This document shows positions 1-7,849 of a stretch of 64,000 nt of DNA, piece after piece. Each line of letters opens with the position of its first letter. Within the stretch, counting starts at the first letter, position 1. The notes beneath the pieces were generated by a model, which worked only from the letters and a program-made list of their open reading frames with translations, made no database searches and had not been told where the DNA came from. Origin of the DNA: Faecalibacterium sp. (lineage in GTDB: Bacteria > Bacillota > Clostridia > Oscillospirales > Ruminococcaceae); the NCBI GenBank assembly GCA_020025825.1, contig JAHHRL010000008.1:1-64000 (forward strand). The letters are read 5' to 3'. The translations under genes were made by a program, and so were the position numbers.

Positions 1-117
1 ATAAGTCAACACCTTTTTCGCATTTTTTTCGACTTTTTATTCCCTTTGTCATTTTTGTCAGTTTATCTCCTTCTCTATCGCAATCTGTATACAATTTCAC
101 CAACAGCTTTCTACATT

Positions 118-175
118 TTGACGATGCCTCTTTTCTGTATTTATAATTGACACACTATCTTTGCTGCCGTATCAT
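118..175 (+). promoter_or_regulatory. Tandem sigma-A promoters
   Basis: Two overlapping sigma-A-type promoters can be read. The first has TTGACG at 118-123 and TATAAT at 142-147 with an 18-base spacer. The second has TTGACA at 147-152 and TATCAT at 170-175 with a 17-base spacer. Both point at the small gene starting at 255. The AT-rich DNA before position 118 shows no gene. Confidence 0.6.
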
Positions 176-254
176 GATGATATTATATTTTTATCACATT
201 TCCTTTCACATCGCCTATATTCATTTTACTTCCTCATATATAAAGGAGTCTTTT

Positions 255-668
255 ATGCTTTTCAACACCAAATCCTTAGCTGGTACTAAATGTTGCTGCC
301 GCTATCAAAAAGACTACATAGCCCGTGCTGATAGTCGTAGTGAAAGCGCCACCCTCGAATGTATCAAGTTCTACACGGACGGACGCATTCGTTTTGAGCA
401 GCACTGTTATGGTGAAGCAGCTTGTTGCGTTTTTTCTCTCTGGGCAAAGGACGTGGACGAAACCGGTACTATCCATTGGGATTTCCCATCGAAAGGTTAT
501 TACGATGCCAATGTCCTTCCTCACACATTAAACCGTATAGACGAAAGCGGATACCTCTATTTCGATGACGATTGCCGTCCTTGGAAGCTTTCAGCTGAGT
601 TGGACTGCGATGTACCCGCCGGGTACTCTAAATGGAAAATGTTTTTACGCCGCATTCTTCATTATTAA
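255..668 (+). CDS. Hypothetical protein, 137 aa
   Basis: I do not recognise this protein. The start at 255 is chosen because AAAGGAG lies at 242-248, eight bases upstream; the frame is open further upstream (to 147) but without a ribosome site and inside the promoter region. The protein is soluble-looking, with no signal peptide or membrane segment, and is rich in aromatic and acidic residues. It has a KCCCR cysteine cluster near residue 12 and further cysteines in the middle. It lies 15 bases upstream of a small membrane protein gene, so the two are probably co-transcribed from the tandem promoters. No function can be assigned. Confidence 0.6.
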   Translation: MLFNTKSLAGTKCCCRYQKDYIARADSRSESATLECIKFYTDGRIRFEQHCYGEAACCVFSLWAKDVDETGTIHWDFPSKGYYDANVLPHTLNRIDESGYLYFDDDCRPWKLSAELDCDVPAGYSKWKMFLRRILHY

Positions 669-683
669 AAGGAAAGGTATATT

Positions 684-1070
684 ATGTTAGGTCTAATATT
701 AGGAATTATTCTGCTTCTTGTGGGGCTCTATTTGCTTGGTAGCAGCCTGTGGTATAAAATCCGATGTAAAATGTCCGTAACCGCAACCGTTGCCATTAGT
801 TATGGCCAAGAGATACTAACCGAAAGCGGTTCTCGGAAAAAAGTGCGTTTTCCACGCTACCGGTTCCAGTGTAATAATACGGATTATCTTGTAATTGACT
901 TCAATGCATCTCGCAACAGTCCACATGCAGGAAATTCCGTCACGCTTTTGTGCGACCCGAAACAACCTGACCGCTTGTGGTATGTGCCCGGCAGCTTACA
1001 TAAAGATGTTCTTTGGGGAGTTGTGTACCTTTTCTTAGCATTTGTTATTGCGCTTCTCTTCGCTTTCTAA
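684..1070 (+). CDS. Small membrane protein, DUF3592-like
   Basis: 128 aa with a hydrophobic segment at about residues 2-19 and another at about 108-127, flanking an extracytoplasmic or cytoplasmic beta-rich central part. The middle has a YRF...Y pattern followed by G.SVTLLCDPKQPD, which resembles DUF3592 domains (a V.V.YdP.nP strand and turn). A purine-rich GGAAAGG ribosome site precedes the ATG, 15 bases after the previous gene, and a terminator follows, so this is the last gene of a two-gene unit. The family call rests on this pattern alone; the function of DUF3592 proteins is unknown. Confidence 0.65.
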   Translation: MLGLILGIILLLVGLYLLGSSLWYKIRCKMSVTATVAISYGQEILTESGSRKKVRFPRYRFQCNNTDYLVIDFNASRNSPHAGNSVTLLCDPKQPDRLWYVPGSLHKDVLWGVVYLFLAFVIALLFAF

Positions 1071-1094
1071 CTATCGCTTATTCTATGTATATTA

Positions 1095-1129
1095 AAAGGA
1101 GCAACGTATTTTGCGTTGCTCCTTTTTTT
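1095..1129 (+). terminator. Rho-independent terminator
   Basis: A perfect 12-bp stem (AAAGGAGCAACG at 1095-1106 with its complement at 1114-1125) and a 7-base loop, followed by a T run. It ends the two-gene unit at 255-1070. Confidence 0.85.
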
Positions 1130-1194
1130 ATTTGACCTTATTGCAGGTATAACTGTAACTCAACTTGGCACAATACGAATGGAGGTGAACAACT

Positions 1195-1464
1195 ATGAAC
1201 AGCCTTACTCCTTTTATACAGCACAACATGGATAACCTGCCAAACGAAACTCACGGTCTTGCAGACGCAAACTCTCATAAACGCAGTTGGGCAAAGCAAT
1301 GCATCCCCAGCCGCCAAAAGAATGCCAAATCTTATTTGAAAGGTGAAACACCCGGTGTGATGGCAAGCTATGCCCCGGAAATGTCTCATGATTCCAGCTG
1401 TCAGGAGGACGATGAAACCGTCCAGCGCCTGCTCGAGTGGCGTGAACAGGCCCCATACGGCTAA
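1195..1464 (+). CDS. Hypothetical protein, 89 aa
   Basis: A small charged, soluble protein of unknown function. The strongest support is a consensus GGAGGTG ribosome site at 1181-1187, seven bases before the ATG. The sequence is polar, rich in Asn, Ser, Lys and Glu, with an acidic C-terminal part (residues 70-84, including EDDETVQRLLEW). It has no membrane segment or recognisable motif. It stands alone between a terminator and the promoter of the YdbC-like gene. It could be lineage-specific; without a homologue the call depends on the ribosome site. Confidence 0.55.
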   Translation: MNSLTPFIQHNMDNLPNETHGLADANSHKRSWAKQCIPSRQKNAKSYLKGETPGVMASYAPEMSHDSSCQEDDETVQRLLEWREQAPYG

Positions 1465-1491
1465 ACTCCTATACTATTTACAAAATAGCAG

Positions 1492-1520
1492 TTGCAATTC
1501 TGCAGCACTTCCCTTATTAT
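1492..1520 (+). promoter_or_regulatory. Putative sigma-A promoter for ydbC-like gene
   Basis: TTGCAA at 1492-1497 and TATTAT at 1515-1520 with a 17-base spacer, 38 bases before the ATG at 1559. A further TATAAT at 1523-1528 lacks a well-spaced -35 element. Confidence 0.45.
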
Positions 1521-1558
1521 GTTATAATGAAATCAATAAAAAGGTAGGTGCTTGCATT

Positions 1559-1813
1559 ATGGCAGGATTCTCTTATGAAATTACCGAGCGTATCGCTGTG
1601 CTTTCTACAGCCACTACAGGTTGGGAGCGTCAGTTGAATATGATTAGTTGGAATGGTCGTGAGCCGAAATACGACATTCGTGATTGGTCTCCTGATGGCA
1701 GCAAGATGGGAAAAGGCATTTCCTTAACTGCTGAAGAACTCCAGACCCTGAAAGGCATTCTGGAAGAGCTGGATTTAGGCGAAATGGGCGACCCTGACTT
1801 CCCGGAGATGTAA
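1559..1813 (+). CDS. YdbC/PC4-family ssDNA-binding protein
   Basis: 84 aa, matching the YdbC family of PC4-like single-stranded DNA-binding proteins: an N-terminal FSYEITERIAVLST strand pair, then the family hallmark ELNMISWNG-like strand (here RQLNMISWNGREPKYDIRDW) and a helix near TAEELQTLKGILEEL. Family members are small dimers that bind ssDNA and are proposed to act in transcription or recombination. The start at 1559 has AGGTAGGTG upstream; the frame is open further 5' but lacks a ribosome site. The C-terminal tail is acidic. The stop is 1 base before the HD-domain gene, so the two are translated as a unit. Confidence 0.8.
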   Translation: MAGFSYEITERIAVLSTATTGWERQLNMISWNGREPKYDIRDWSPDGSKMGKGISLTAEELQTLKGILEELDLGEMGDPDFPEM

Positions 1814-1814
1814 T

Positions 1815-2399
1815 ATGGACTACCGTGAAGAATTTATCCAGATTTTCCAAACGCATATCAAGCGTCCCGGTGCCGACAAACTGTTGGATTGGATGGACCA
1901 GCATACAGACTTCTTCCGTGCGCCGGCTTCCACTCGTTTCCACGGTGCCTGCGAGAACGGTCTGGTTATGCACAGCTTAAATGTGTATCACGCGCTCCAC
2001 GATGCCTATTTTACCGAAGAAGAAAGTGAAGAAAGCTTTGCTATCGTCGCTCTATTGCACGACTTATGTAAAGCAAACTTTTACAAGGTAAGTACACGTA
2101 ACGTAAAAAACGAAGCAACCGGCCAGTGGGAAAAAGTCCCCTTCTATCAGGTCGAAGATTTATTCCCTTATGGGCACGGTGAAAAAAGCGTCTTTTTGAT
2201 TGAGCGCTTTATGAAACTTCGCACAACCGAGGCCGTTGCGATTCGTTGGCACATGGGCGGCTTTGATGATGCCGTACGTGGTGGAAGTTTTGCTATCAGT
2301 GCAGCCTATGATAAATATCCTTTAGCTGTTAAACTGCACATTGCAGATCTTCATGCCACCTATTTGATGGAACACGGTACAAGCGATGTTCCTCGTTAA
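1815..2399 (+). CDS. HD-domain phosphohydrolase-like protein
   Basis: 194 aa, probably a metal-dependent phosphohydrolase of the HD superfamily. Visible ligands are an upstream His in RFHGACENGLVMHS (about residues 42-54), the central HD pair in ALLHDLCKANF (about 79-90), a later H in RWHMGG (about 147), and an Asp in HIADLHATY (about 178), the usual H...HD...D order. Related proteins are often annotated as HD-family hydrolases of unknown substrate. The ATG is 1 base after the ydbC-like stop, with GGAG at 1806 inside that gene, and a terminator follows, so this is a two-gene operon. The pairing suggests nucleic-acid or nucleotide metabolism, which is inference. Confidence 0.8.
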   Translation: MDYREEFIQIFQTHIKRPGADKLLDWMDQHTDFFRAPASTRFHGACENGLVMHSLNVYHALHDAYFTEEESEESFAIVALLHDLCKANFYKVSTRNVKNEATGQWEKVPFYQVEDLFPYGHGEKSVFLIERFMKLRTTEAVAIRWHMGGFDDAVRGGSFAISAAYDKYPLAVKLHIADLHATYLMEHGTSDVPR

Positions 2400-2428
2400 C
2401 GGTATTTCTTCAGAATCAGTATTTCTAA

Positions 2429-2475
2429 AAACAGTCCGTATCGAGTAAAGTTTGATACGGACTGTTTTTATTTTT
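2429..2475 (+). terminator. Rho-independent terminator
   Basis: A 14-bp stem (2429-2442 with 2454-2467) followed by TTTTATTTTTT. It closes the ydbC-like/HD unit. Confidence 0.85.
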
Positions 2476-2578
2476 TCAATTATTACGTTTCGTATGGGTG
2501 TTTTGCGTTTTTCGCTTTACACTTTTCTCTTATTTGTGTTTTCTTCAAATCCTCGCAGGCACTCACCTTTCCAAAAGT

Positions 2579-2619
2579 AAACAAGACCTGAACCGAATTT
2601 ATCGGTTCAGGTCTTGTTT
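2579..2619. terminator. Hairpin terminator between convergent genes
   Basis: An 18-bp perfect stem (2579-2596 with 2602-2619) and a 5-base loop, with short T runs on both sides. It lies downstream of the leftward DivIVA-like gene and is probably its terminator. The 268 bases between 2400 and 2667 hold only this and the preceding hairpin. Confidence 0.7.
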
Positions 2620-2667
2620 TATCGCTTTATAAAAACAGTACATTATAGCATTAAAATGCCTTTGTCT

Positions 2668-3891
2668 TTATTTTCCTTGCGGCTTATCCAAAATGTGTGC
2701 CAACCTGTCCAATAACATCTCGCTCAAAGTAGGCTGCACATGCGGTACTGTGCGTGTAGCCTGAATGGTCTTTTTAGGCTTTGGCTCCACTTGCGGCTGT
2801 TTAGGCGGAGTGCCTGTTTTGTATACTGGATTTATCGGTTGTGCTTCCACTTTTTTCTCACAGCATGCTACATCAGGGAACTTTTCCATCTTGCCCCCCA
2901 ATGTCTTCACATCGGCCTCAGTATTGCATATAGCGCTCTCCAGTGCAGCAAGCGACTGACGCAATTCTCTGGTTACACGTTCCACATTTTCTTCCACTGC
3001 CGCCAAATCACGACGAACCGCCGTTATGCTCTGTCCAATATTGGTTGCACCTGTACTCATGCGTTCTTTTGCACTAAGTTCCTCACGGCAGGCATCCTTA
3101 CGGGCCTGTTCCGCTTGTGCCTTCGCTTCAGCAACTTGTACCTGTGCTTTATTTTCTGCGTGGGCGATTTGTTCCGCCGTCTTGCGGCGCAACTCCATCA
3201 TTTCCTGATTTGCATACGCCTTTGCTTCAGCAACTTCAATAGCCGCCTGCCGCTGTGCATTTGCAACTTGCTCACGTGCCGCCTTCTGTGTTTCATCAAT
3301 AGAAGCTTGCACCTGCGCAATTCTGCTTTCTGCATGATTTTGGGCACACGCCACCTGGTCAGCAGCCTCCTGTCGTGCTTGCACTACACGGCTGTCAGCT
3401 TCACTCTTTGCGTCCGCAATCTGTTGTTCGCACTTTTGGCGCAGCTGCACAATCTGGTTTTCTTTTTCCTCCAGCTGTGCCTGCTTTTCCTCGCACTCTT
3501 GTGTTTTTTGGTGCAAATCCCGCCGTAAGCAAACTACCTCAGCTTCCTTGTCAAACAAGCGCCTTTTATAGTCTTGGTTTTGGCTTTCCAGCTCTTCCAT
3601 CTGGCGGTCTTTCTTTTCAGCCTGCACCTGTGCAGCCTGAATTGCTTCCGCCTGCTGCTCATTTTGCGCTTGCAAATCCGCAAGCTGCTGTAGTTTTTCT
3701 TCTGCCTCACAACGCAAAGTTTCACACTCTGCATCAGATTTCTGCAAATCACCTTGCAGTGCATCTATTTTTTCCTGCGCTTGTCGCTGTTGTTCCAAAC
3801 TTTCTGCGGAAAGCTTATCTATACAAGCAAGGACGTCCTTTTTGTTAAAGCCAAGTACAGCTGTTTTAAAAACCATATTTTTCTGTTCCAA
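2668..3891 (-). CDS. DivIVA-like coiled-coil protein
   Basis: 407 aa. The N terminus (VFKTAVLGFNKKDVLACIDKL, about residues 7-27) matches the membrane-targeting domain of DivIVA/GpsB proteins (F.T...GF...DV..YI). Residues about 30-330 form a very long heptad coiled coil rich in Gln, Ala and Glu, and the C terminus (from about 350) is Pro-rich and basic. DivIVA proteins sense negative membrane curvature and recruit polar and septal partners; this one lies directly downstream of ftsZ (37 bases), which fits division. It is much longer than typical DivIVA (about 160-230 aa). The start is a TTG at 3891 because AGGAGGTG sits six bases upstream, while the first ATG is too far from it. Confidence 0.75.
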   Translation of the reverse strand: MEQKNMVFKTAVLGFNKKDVLACIDKLSAESLEQQRQAQEKIDALQGDLQKSDAECETLRCEAEEKLQQLADLQAQNEQQAEAIQAAQVQAEKKDRQMEELESQNQDYKRRLFDKEAEVVCLRRDLHQKTQECEEKQAQLEEKENQIVQLRQKCEQQIADAKSEADSRVVQARQEAADQVACAQNHAESRIAQVQASIDETQKAAREQVANAQRQAAIEVAEAKAYANQEMMELRRKTAEQIAHAENKAQVQVAEAKAQAEQARKDACREELSAKERMSTGATNIGQSITAVRRDLAAVEENVERVTRELRQSLAALESAICNTEADVKTLGGKMEKFPDVACCEKKVEAQPINPVYKTGTPPKQPQVEPKPKKTIQATRTVPHVQPTLSEMLLDRLAHILDKPQGK

Positions 3892-3928
3892 GAAGGCACC
3901 TCCTCTCCTGTATATTTTAACGCACTGA

Positions 3929-5050
3929 TTACTTGCGGTTCTTGTTCAGCAAGTCCATCAGGGTGTCAAAGTAATCCGCATCATCTTCCTTTGCAGCTGT
4001 AGCAGCCTGCTCGGTTTCAGCACTGAATACAGCAGTGGGGGTGTTTACAGTACCCACACTGGAAGTTTTCTCAACAATGGGACTTACAGGCTTAGAGTCG
4101 AAACCTGTCGCAACAACAGTAACACGCATCTCATCTGCCATGGTTTCGTCAAATGCAGTACCCCAAATAATGTTTGCATCCGGGTGTGCATTCTCAGTAA
4201 TCAGGCTGGCTGCGGTTTCCACATCTTCCAGACTGATGTCAGGGCTGGATGTAATGTTGATGATAACACCGTGTGCGCCGGCAATGCTGGTTTCCAGCAG
4301 CGGGCTGGAAATAGCAGCCTTTGCTGCATTTTCTGCCTTTCCGGCACCCTTTGCCTCACCTACACCCATATGTGCCAAACCTGCATCCTTCATAACAGAA
4401 CGCACGTCAGCAAAGTCCAGGTTAATAAATGCCGGCACATTGATTAGTGCAGAAATGGACTGTACGCCCTGACGCAGCACATTGTCAGCAGCCTCAAAAG
4501 CATTCATCATTGTAATCTTCTCAGCGCTGATTTGCTTCAAGCGCTCGTTGGGAATCACAATCAGGCTGTCCACATGCTCCATCAGGTTAGCAATGCCCTG
4601 CTCAGCCAGGCCCATCTTACGCTTGCCCTCAAAAGCAAAGGGCTTAGTAACAATACCGACAGTCAAAATTCCCAGGTCGTGTGCAACTTCTGCAACTACA
4701 GGAGCAGCACCGGTACCGGTACCGCCGCCCATGCCGGCAGTGATAAACACCATCTGAGAGCCCTTCAGTGCGTTTGCAATTTCATCTTTGCTTTCTTCTG
4801 CAGCACGCTGACCGATTTCCGGGTCAGCACCTGCGCCACGGCCCTTGGTCAGCTTGGTGCCAATTTGCGTTTTCATTGTGGCCTGATTCTTAAACAAGGC
4901 CTGTGCATCGGTATTCATGGCGATAAACTCAACGCCCTGCAAACCGGAGGTGACCATGCGGTTAACAGCGTTACCGCCGCCGCCACCAACGCCGACGACC
5001 TTAATGTTAGTAACGTTTTCTTCGGTTCCTTCATCCAGCATGAAAGCCAT
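3929..5050 (-). CDS. ftsZ: Cell division protein FtsZ
   Basis: 373 aa tubulin-like GTPase that polymerises into the Z ring. The tubulin signature GGGTGTG is at residues 108-114, the N-terminal loop VGGGGGNAVNRM at about 21-32, and the T7 loop NLDFADVRSVM at about 206-216, so it is complete and active-looking. The start at 5050 has GGAGG nine bases upstream; the open frame extends further but unsupported. The linker is short, and the C terminus DYFDTLMDLLNKNRK does not look like the standard D-I-P-x-F-L-R tail peptide that binds FtsA, SepF and ZipA. It has its own promoter and is followed by the DivIVA-like gene. Confidence 0.97.
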   Translation of the reverse strand: MAFMLDEGTEENVTNIKVVGVGGGGGNAVNRMVTSGLQGVEFIAMNTDAQALFKNQATMKTQIGTKLTKGRGAGADPEIGQRAAEESKDEIANALKGSQMVFITAGMGGGTGTGAAPVVAEVAHDLGILTVGIVTKPFAFEGKRKMGLAEQGIANLMEHVDSLIVIPNERLKQISAEKITMMNAFEAADNVLRQGVQSISALINVPAFINLDFADVRSVMKDAGLAHMGVGEAKGAGKAENAAKAAISSPLLETSIAGAHGVIINITSSPDISLEDVETAASLITENAHPDANIIWGTAFDETMADEMRVTVVATGFDSKPVSPIVEKTSSVGTVNTPTAVFSAETEQAATAAKEDDADYFDTLMDLLNKNRK

Positions 5051-5135
5051 ATTGTAATCCTCCAACCAAATACAGTATCTTTTCGCACATATAAGCATAA
5101 ATGTCGTATATGCACGGGTATATCTTAACATTCTA

Positions 5136-5164
5136 ATTTTAACATTATTTCATAGCAATTACAA
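5136..5164 (-). promoter_or_regulatory. Putative ftsZ promoter
   Basis: On the minus strand, TTGTAA (5164-5159) and TAAAAT (5141-5136) with a 17-base spacer, about 86 bases upstream of the ftsZ ATG and downstream of murA. Confidence 0.5.
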
Positions 5165-5202
5165 GGAATATTTGGCTGTGATTAAAAATCTTTAGTATAT
5201 TT

Positions 5203-6468
5203 TCATGTTTTCTTCACTTGTATTTTAACCCCTAAGCGCCGCAGCTGCTGTGGAAGGTCCGCATACCCTCTCTGAATATAAAACGAATCCTCTATTTTTG
5301 TCTTGCCATTGGCTGCTAAGGCAGCTATAACCAGCGCTGCTCCGCCGCGCAAATCCTGCGCCGCAACTGTTGTACCGTGTAAAGGGCCTCCGGGCAAAAT
5401 CCTCAAATCCGAACCAATCCTGTGCACATTGGCCCCCATTGCCAAAAATCCGTCAGCACACGCAAACCGATTGGTAAATATCGTATCCCGAATGCAGCTT
5501 TCTCCGCTGGCGCCTAGCAGTGCAGCAGCCAGTAAAGGTGCCGCATCTGTTGGAAATCCCGGATACACTGCCGTTTTTCTTTCTCCTATCCCGACAAGCT
5601 CTTTTCGGCGTTCAATTTTCACCTGATTTTTTCTTCGCCATATCCGGCATCCTGCTTGTTCCAGCGCATCTAAAACAGGTGCAAACATTTCAGGCTGGGC
5701 ACCTTCTAAAGTAACACACCCACCGGCCGCCGCTGCGGCACAAGCCCAAGTCGCTCCTACAATCCGGTCTGGAATGGGCGTGTACGCCCCTCCCGAGAGT
5801 CGGCTCACCCCTTGCACAGAAATGGTTTCTGTACCTGCCCCTGTAATTTTACCTCCGCATTGATTCAAAAAATTTGCCAAATCCACAATTTCCGGTTCAC
5901 ACGCTGCCCCATGCAGCACTGTATCACCTTTTGCACATACCGATGCCAGCAGTAATGTTTCCGTTGCCCCTACACTGGGGTATCGAAGTGTGTATTTCGT
6001 GCCCATTAACCCTCTCGGTGCACGTAAACACAGCCGCTCTCCATGCCAGCGGACATTCGCTCCCATGTGTTCCAGCCCATCTAGGTGAATATCAATCGGC
6101 CGTTTTCCCAATCGGCATCCGCCGGGTAAACTTGCTTCTACATATCCGCAGCGTGCTAAAACAGGTGCTAAAAACAATACCGAAGCACGCATCTTCTGCA
6201 TCAGTTCGGTTTGCAGCGAGGCATCTTCCACATTCGCCGTCGGTTGAATCACTACCCCGGTGTCACCATACCGCACGTCCATCCCCAAACTTCTCATCAG
6301 TGCAAGGCAAACCTCCACGTCAGAAAGATGCGGCACTTTTTTCAGGCAAACCTTCTCCCGGCATAATACCGAGGCAGCCAATAAAGGTAAAACGCTGTTT
6401 TTCGCAGATGGAATTTCCACTGTTCCGTAAAGTGGACGACCACCCCAAATCTCTAAAATCTCGGCCAT
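5203..6468 (-). CDS. murA: UDP-GlcNAc 1-carboxyvinyltransferase MurA
   Basis: 421 aa EPSP-synthase-fold enzyme that transfers enolpyruvate from PEP to UDP-N-acetylglucosamine, the first committed step of peptidoglycan synthesis in the cytoplasm. The substrate-binding Lys-Asn pair is at residues 23-24 (SAKNS). The fosfomycin-target cysteine is present at Cys118 in LPGGCRLGKRPIDIH, so it should be fosfomycin-sensitive at the target level. PGFPTDAAPLL carries the family Asp. Length is normal. It has a GGAGGGG ribosome site and lies between ftsW and ftsZ, replacing the usual murG-ftsQ order. Firmicutes often carry two murA copies; whether another exists cannot be seen here. Confidence 0.95.
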   Translation of the reverse strand: MAEILEIWGGRPLYGTVEIPSAKNSVLPLLAASVLCREKVCLKKVPHLSDVEVCLALMRSLGMDVRYGDTGVVIQPTANVEDASLQTELMQKMRASVLFLAPVLARCGYVEASLPGGCRLGKRPIDIHLDGLEHMGANVRWHGERLCLRAPRGLMGTKYTLRYPSVGATETLLLASVCAKGDTVLHGAACEPEIVDLANFLNQCGGKITGAGTETISVQGVSRLSGGAYTPIPDRIVGATWACAAAAAGGCVTLEGAQPEMFAPVLDALEQAGCRIWRRKNQVKIERRKELVGIGERKTAVYPGFPTDAAPLLAAALLGASGESCIRDTIFTNRFACADGFLAMGANVHRIGSDLRILPGGPLHGTTVAAQDLRGGAALVIAALAANGKTKIEDSFYIQRGYADLPQQLRRLGVKIQVKKT

Positions 6469-6540
6469 AGGAACCCCTCCGTTGTCACAAGATATCCCAC
6501 CTTATGCCAAACGAAGCATTTCCGTGAAAAAAATCCATTT

Positions 6541-7704
6541 TTACTGTGTTCCCCTGCGGGAAACGCCAAGAACAATGCCCATTTCGCCTAAAAGCATCAC
6601 AAGGCTTGTTCCTCCCGAAGAAAAAAACGGCAAACTGATTCCTGTGTTAGGAATTGTGTTTGTCACAACTGCCACATTCAAAACCGCTTGCAGCGTAACC
6701 TGAATGGTAAAACCTACAACAAGCAGTGCGCCAAACTTGTCTGGTGCACGTGTCGCAATCGTCATTCCTCTTAGCAGTAACAGAACAAACAGCAATAATA
6801 CACAGCACCCTCCAACAAACCCCAGTTCTTCACATAAAATCGAAAAGATAAAGTCATTTTGCGGTTCCGGCACAAAAAGGTGTTTCTGCCTGCTGTTTCC
6901 AAGCCCAAGTCCAACCGCACCGCCACTGCCTATCGCATATAAGCTTTGGATTGTTTGGTGTCCATCTCCCAAAGGGTCCGCAAACGGGTCTATCCAGCTG
7001 GAAAGTCTGTCCATCGCATAAGGCACCAAATCCGGCATCAATACAACAGCCGCCGCAATGGCACCAATACCGCCGGCGCCGGCTATTATAAACCATCGTA
7101 TGCCTGTTCCCCCCACAAACATCAAAACTGCACCAATTCCCAAAATCAAAACAGTTCCTGAAAGGTGCGGCTCCAACAGCATCAGTACCGCTACCAGCCC
7201 CAGCACAATCGCAAACGGAAGTACCCCTACACGGAAACTGGACATTCGAGGGTGGTTCAAAGCAATCATGTGGCTAAAAACCAATACTACCGCAAACTTT
7301 GCAATCTCACTCGGCTGCAACGTCCCTAACCCCGGAAGCACAATCCACCGTTTACAACCATTATATTCCGGCATTACAAGAACCACCGCCAAAAGAATTA
7401 AAGCTACCCCCAAAAGAGGCCACGCCAGCTTGTGGTAAATATGATAATCCACCCTGCTGGCTACATACATACCGCACAGTCCAATTGCTGCAAACAGCAG
7501 TTGTGGCCGAATATAGGTATACGGGTCTTGCCGACGATACATCCCCACCGCATAACTGGCACTAAACAATACAATCAAGCCCATGCATACCAGTGCTAAC
7601 ACTAAAAATAAAAACGGTAAATCCATGGGCTGTTCTGTTCCCGCCAGCTTTGCATTTATCAGCCGCTTATTCTTTTTTTCGGCAATCAGCGTTTTCTGTT
7701 TCAT
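6541..7704 (-). CDS. ftsW: SEDS peptidoglycan polymerase FtsW
   Basis: 387 aa polytopic membrane protein (about ten hydrophobic segments) of the SEDS family, which polymerises lipid II at the septum with a partner class B PBP. Visible family motifs are the QPSEIAK segment (about residue 130), YAIGSGG..GLGLGNSRQKH (about 260-280), PEPQNDFIFSILCEELG (about 283-299), and the C-terminal NTGISLPFFSSGGTS. The cytoplasmic N terminus is basic. Start: ATGs at 7710 and 7704 are both in frame; AGGGG lies only 2-3 bases from the first and about 8 from the second, so 7704 is preferred. It is the first gene of the ftsW-murA run. RodA is the alternative, but the neighbourhood favours FtsW. Confidence 0.9.
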   Translation of the reverse strand: MKQKTLIAEKKNKRLINAKLAGTEQPMDLPFLFLVLALVCMGLIVLFSASYAVGMYRRQDPYTYIRPQLLFAAIGLCGMYVASRVDYHIYHKLAWPLLGVALILLAVVLVMPEYNGCKRWIVLPGLGTLQPSEIAKFAVVLVFSHMIALNHPRMSSFRVGVLPFAIVLGLVAVLMLLEPHLSGTVLILGIGAVLMFVGGTGIRWFIIAGAGGIGAIAAAVVLMPDLVPYAMDRLSSWIDPFADPLGDGHQTIQSLYAIGSGGAVGLGLGNSRQKHLFVPEPQNDFIFSILCEELGFVGGCCVLLLFVLLLLRGMTIATRAPDKFGALLVVGFTIQVTLQAVLNVAVVTNTIPNTGISLPFFSSGGTSLVMLLGEMGIVLGVSRRGTQ

Positions 7705-7780
7705 CTGCATTTCCCCTTTCTATTCAGTATACGCAGCACAAGTCGCCACTAATCCCAAAATAAAGCTGTAGCTGTTTTGC

Positions 7781-7808
7781 TTGCTTTGTCCGCCGGGACG
7801 TATATAAT
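7781..7808 (+). promoter_or_regulatory. Promoter of the pepV operon
   Basis: TTGCTT at 7781-7786 and TATAAT at 7803-7808 with a 16-base spacer, 41 bases before the dipeptidase start. Confidence 0.6.
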
Positions 7809-7849
7809 AGAAACAGTAAAAAAACTTCAATTTTGTGGAGGTTATCACT

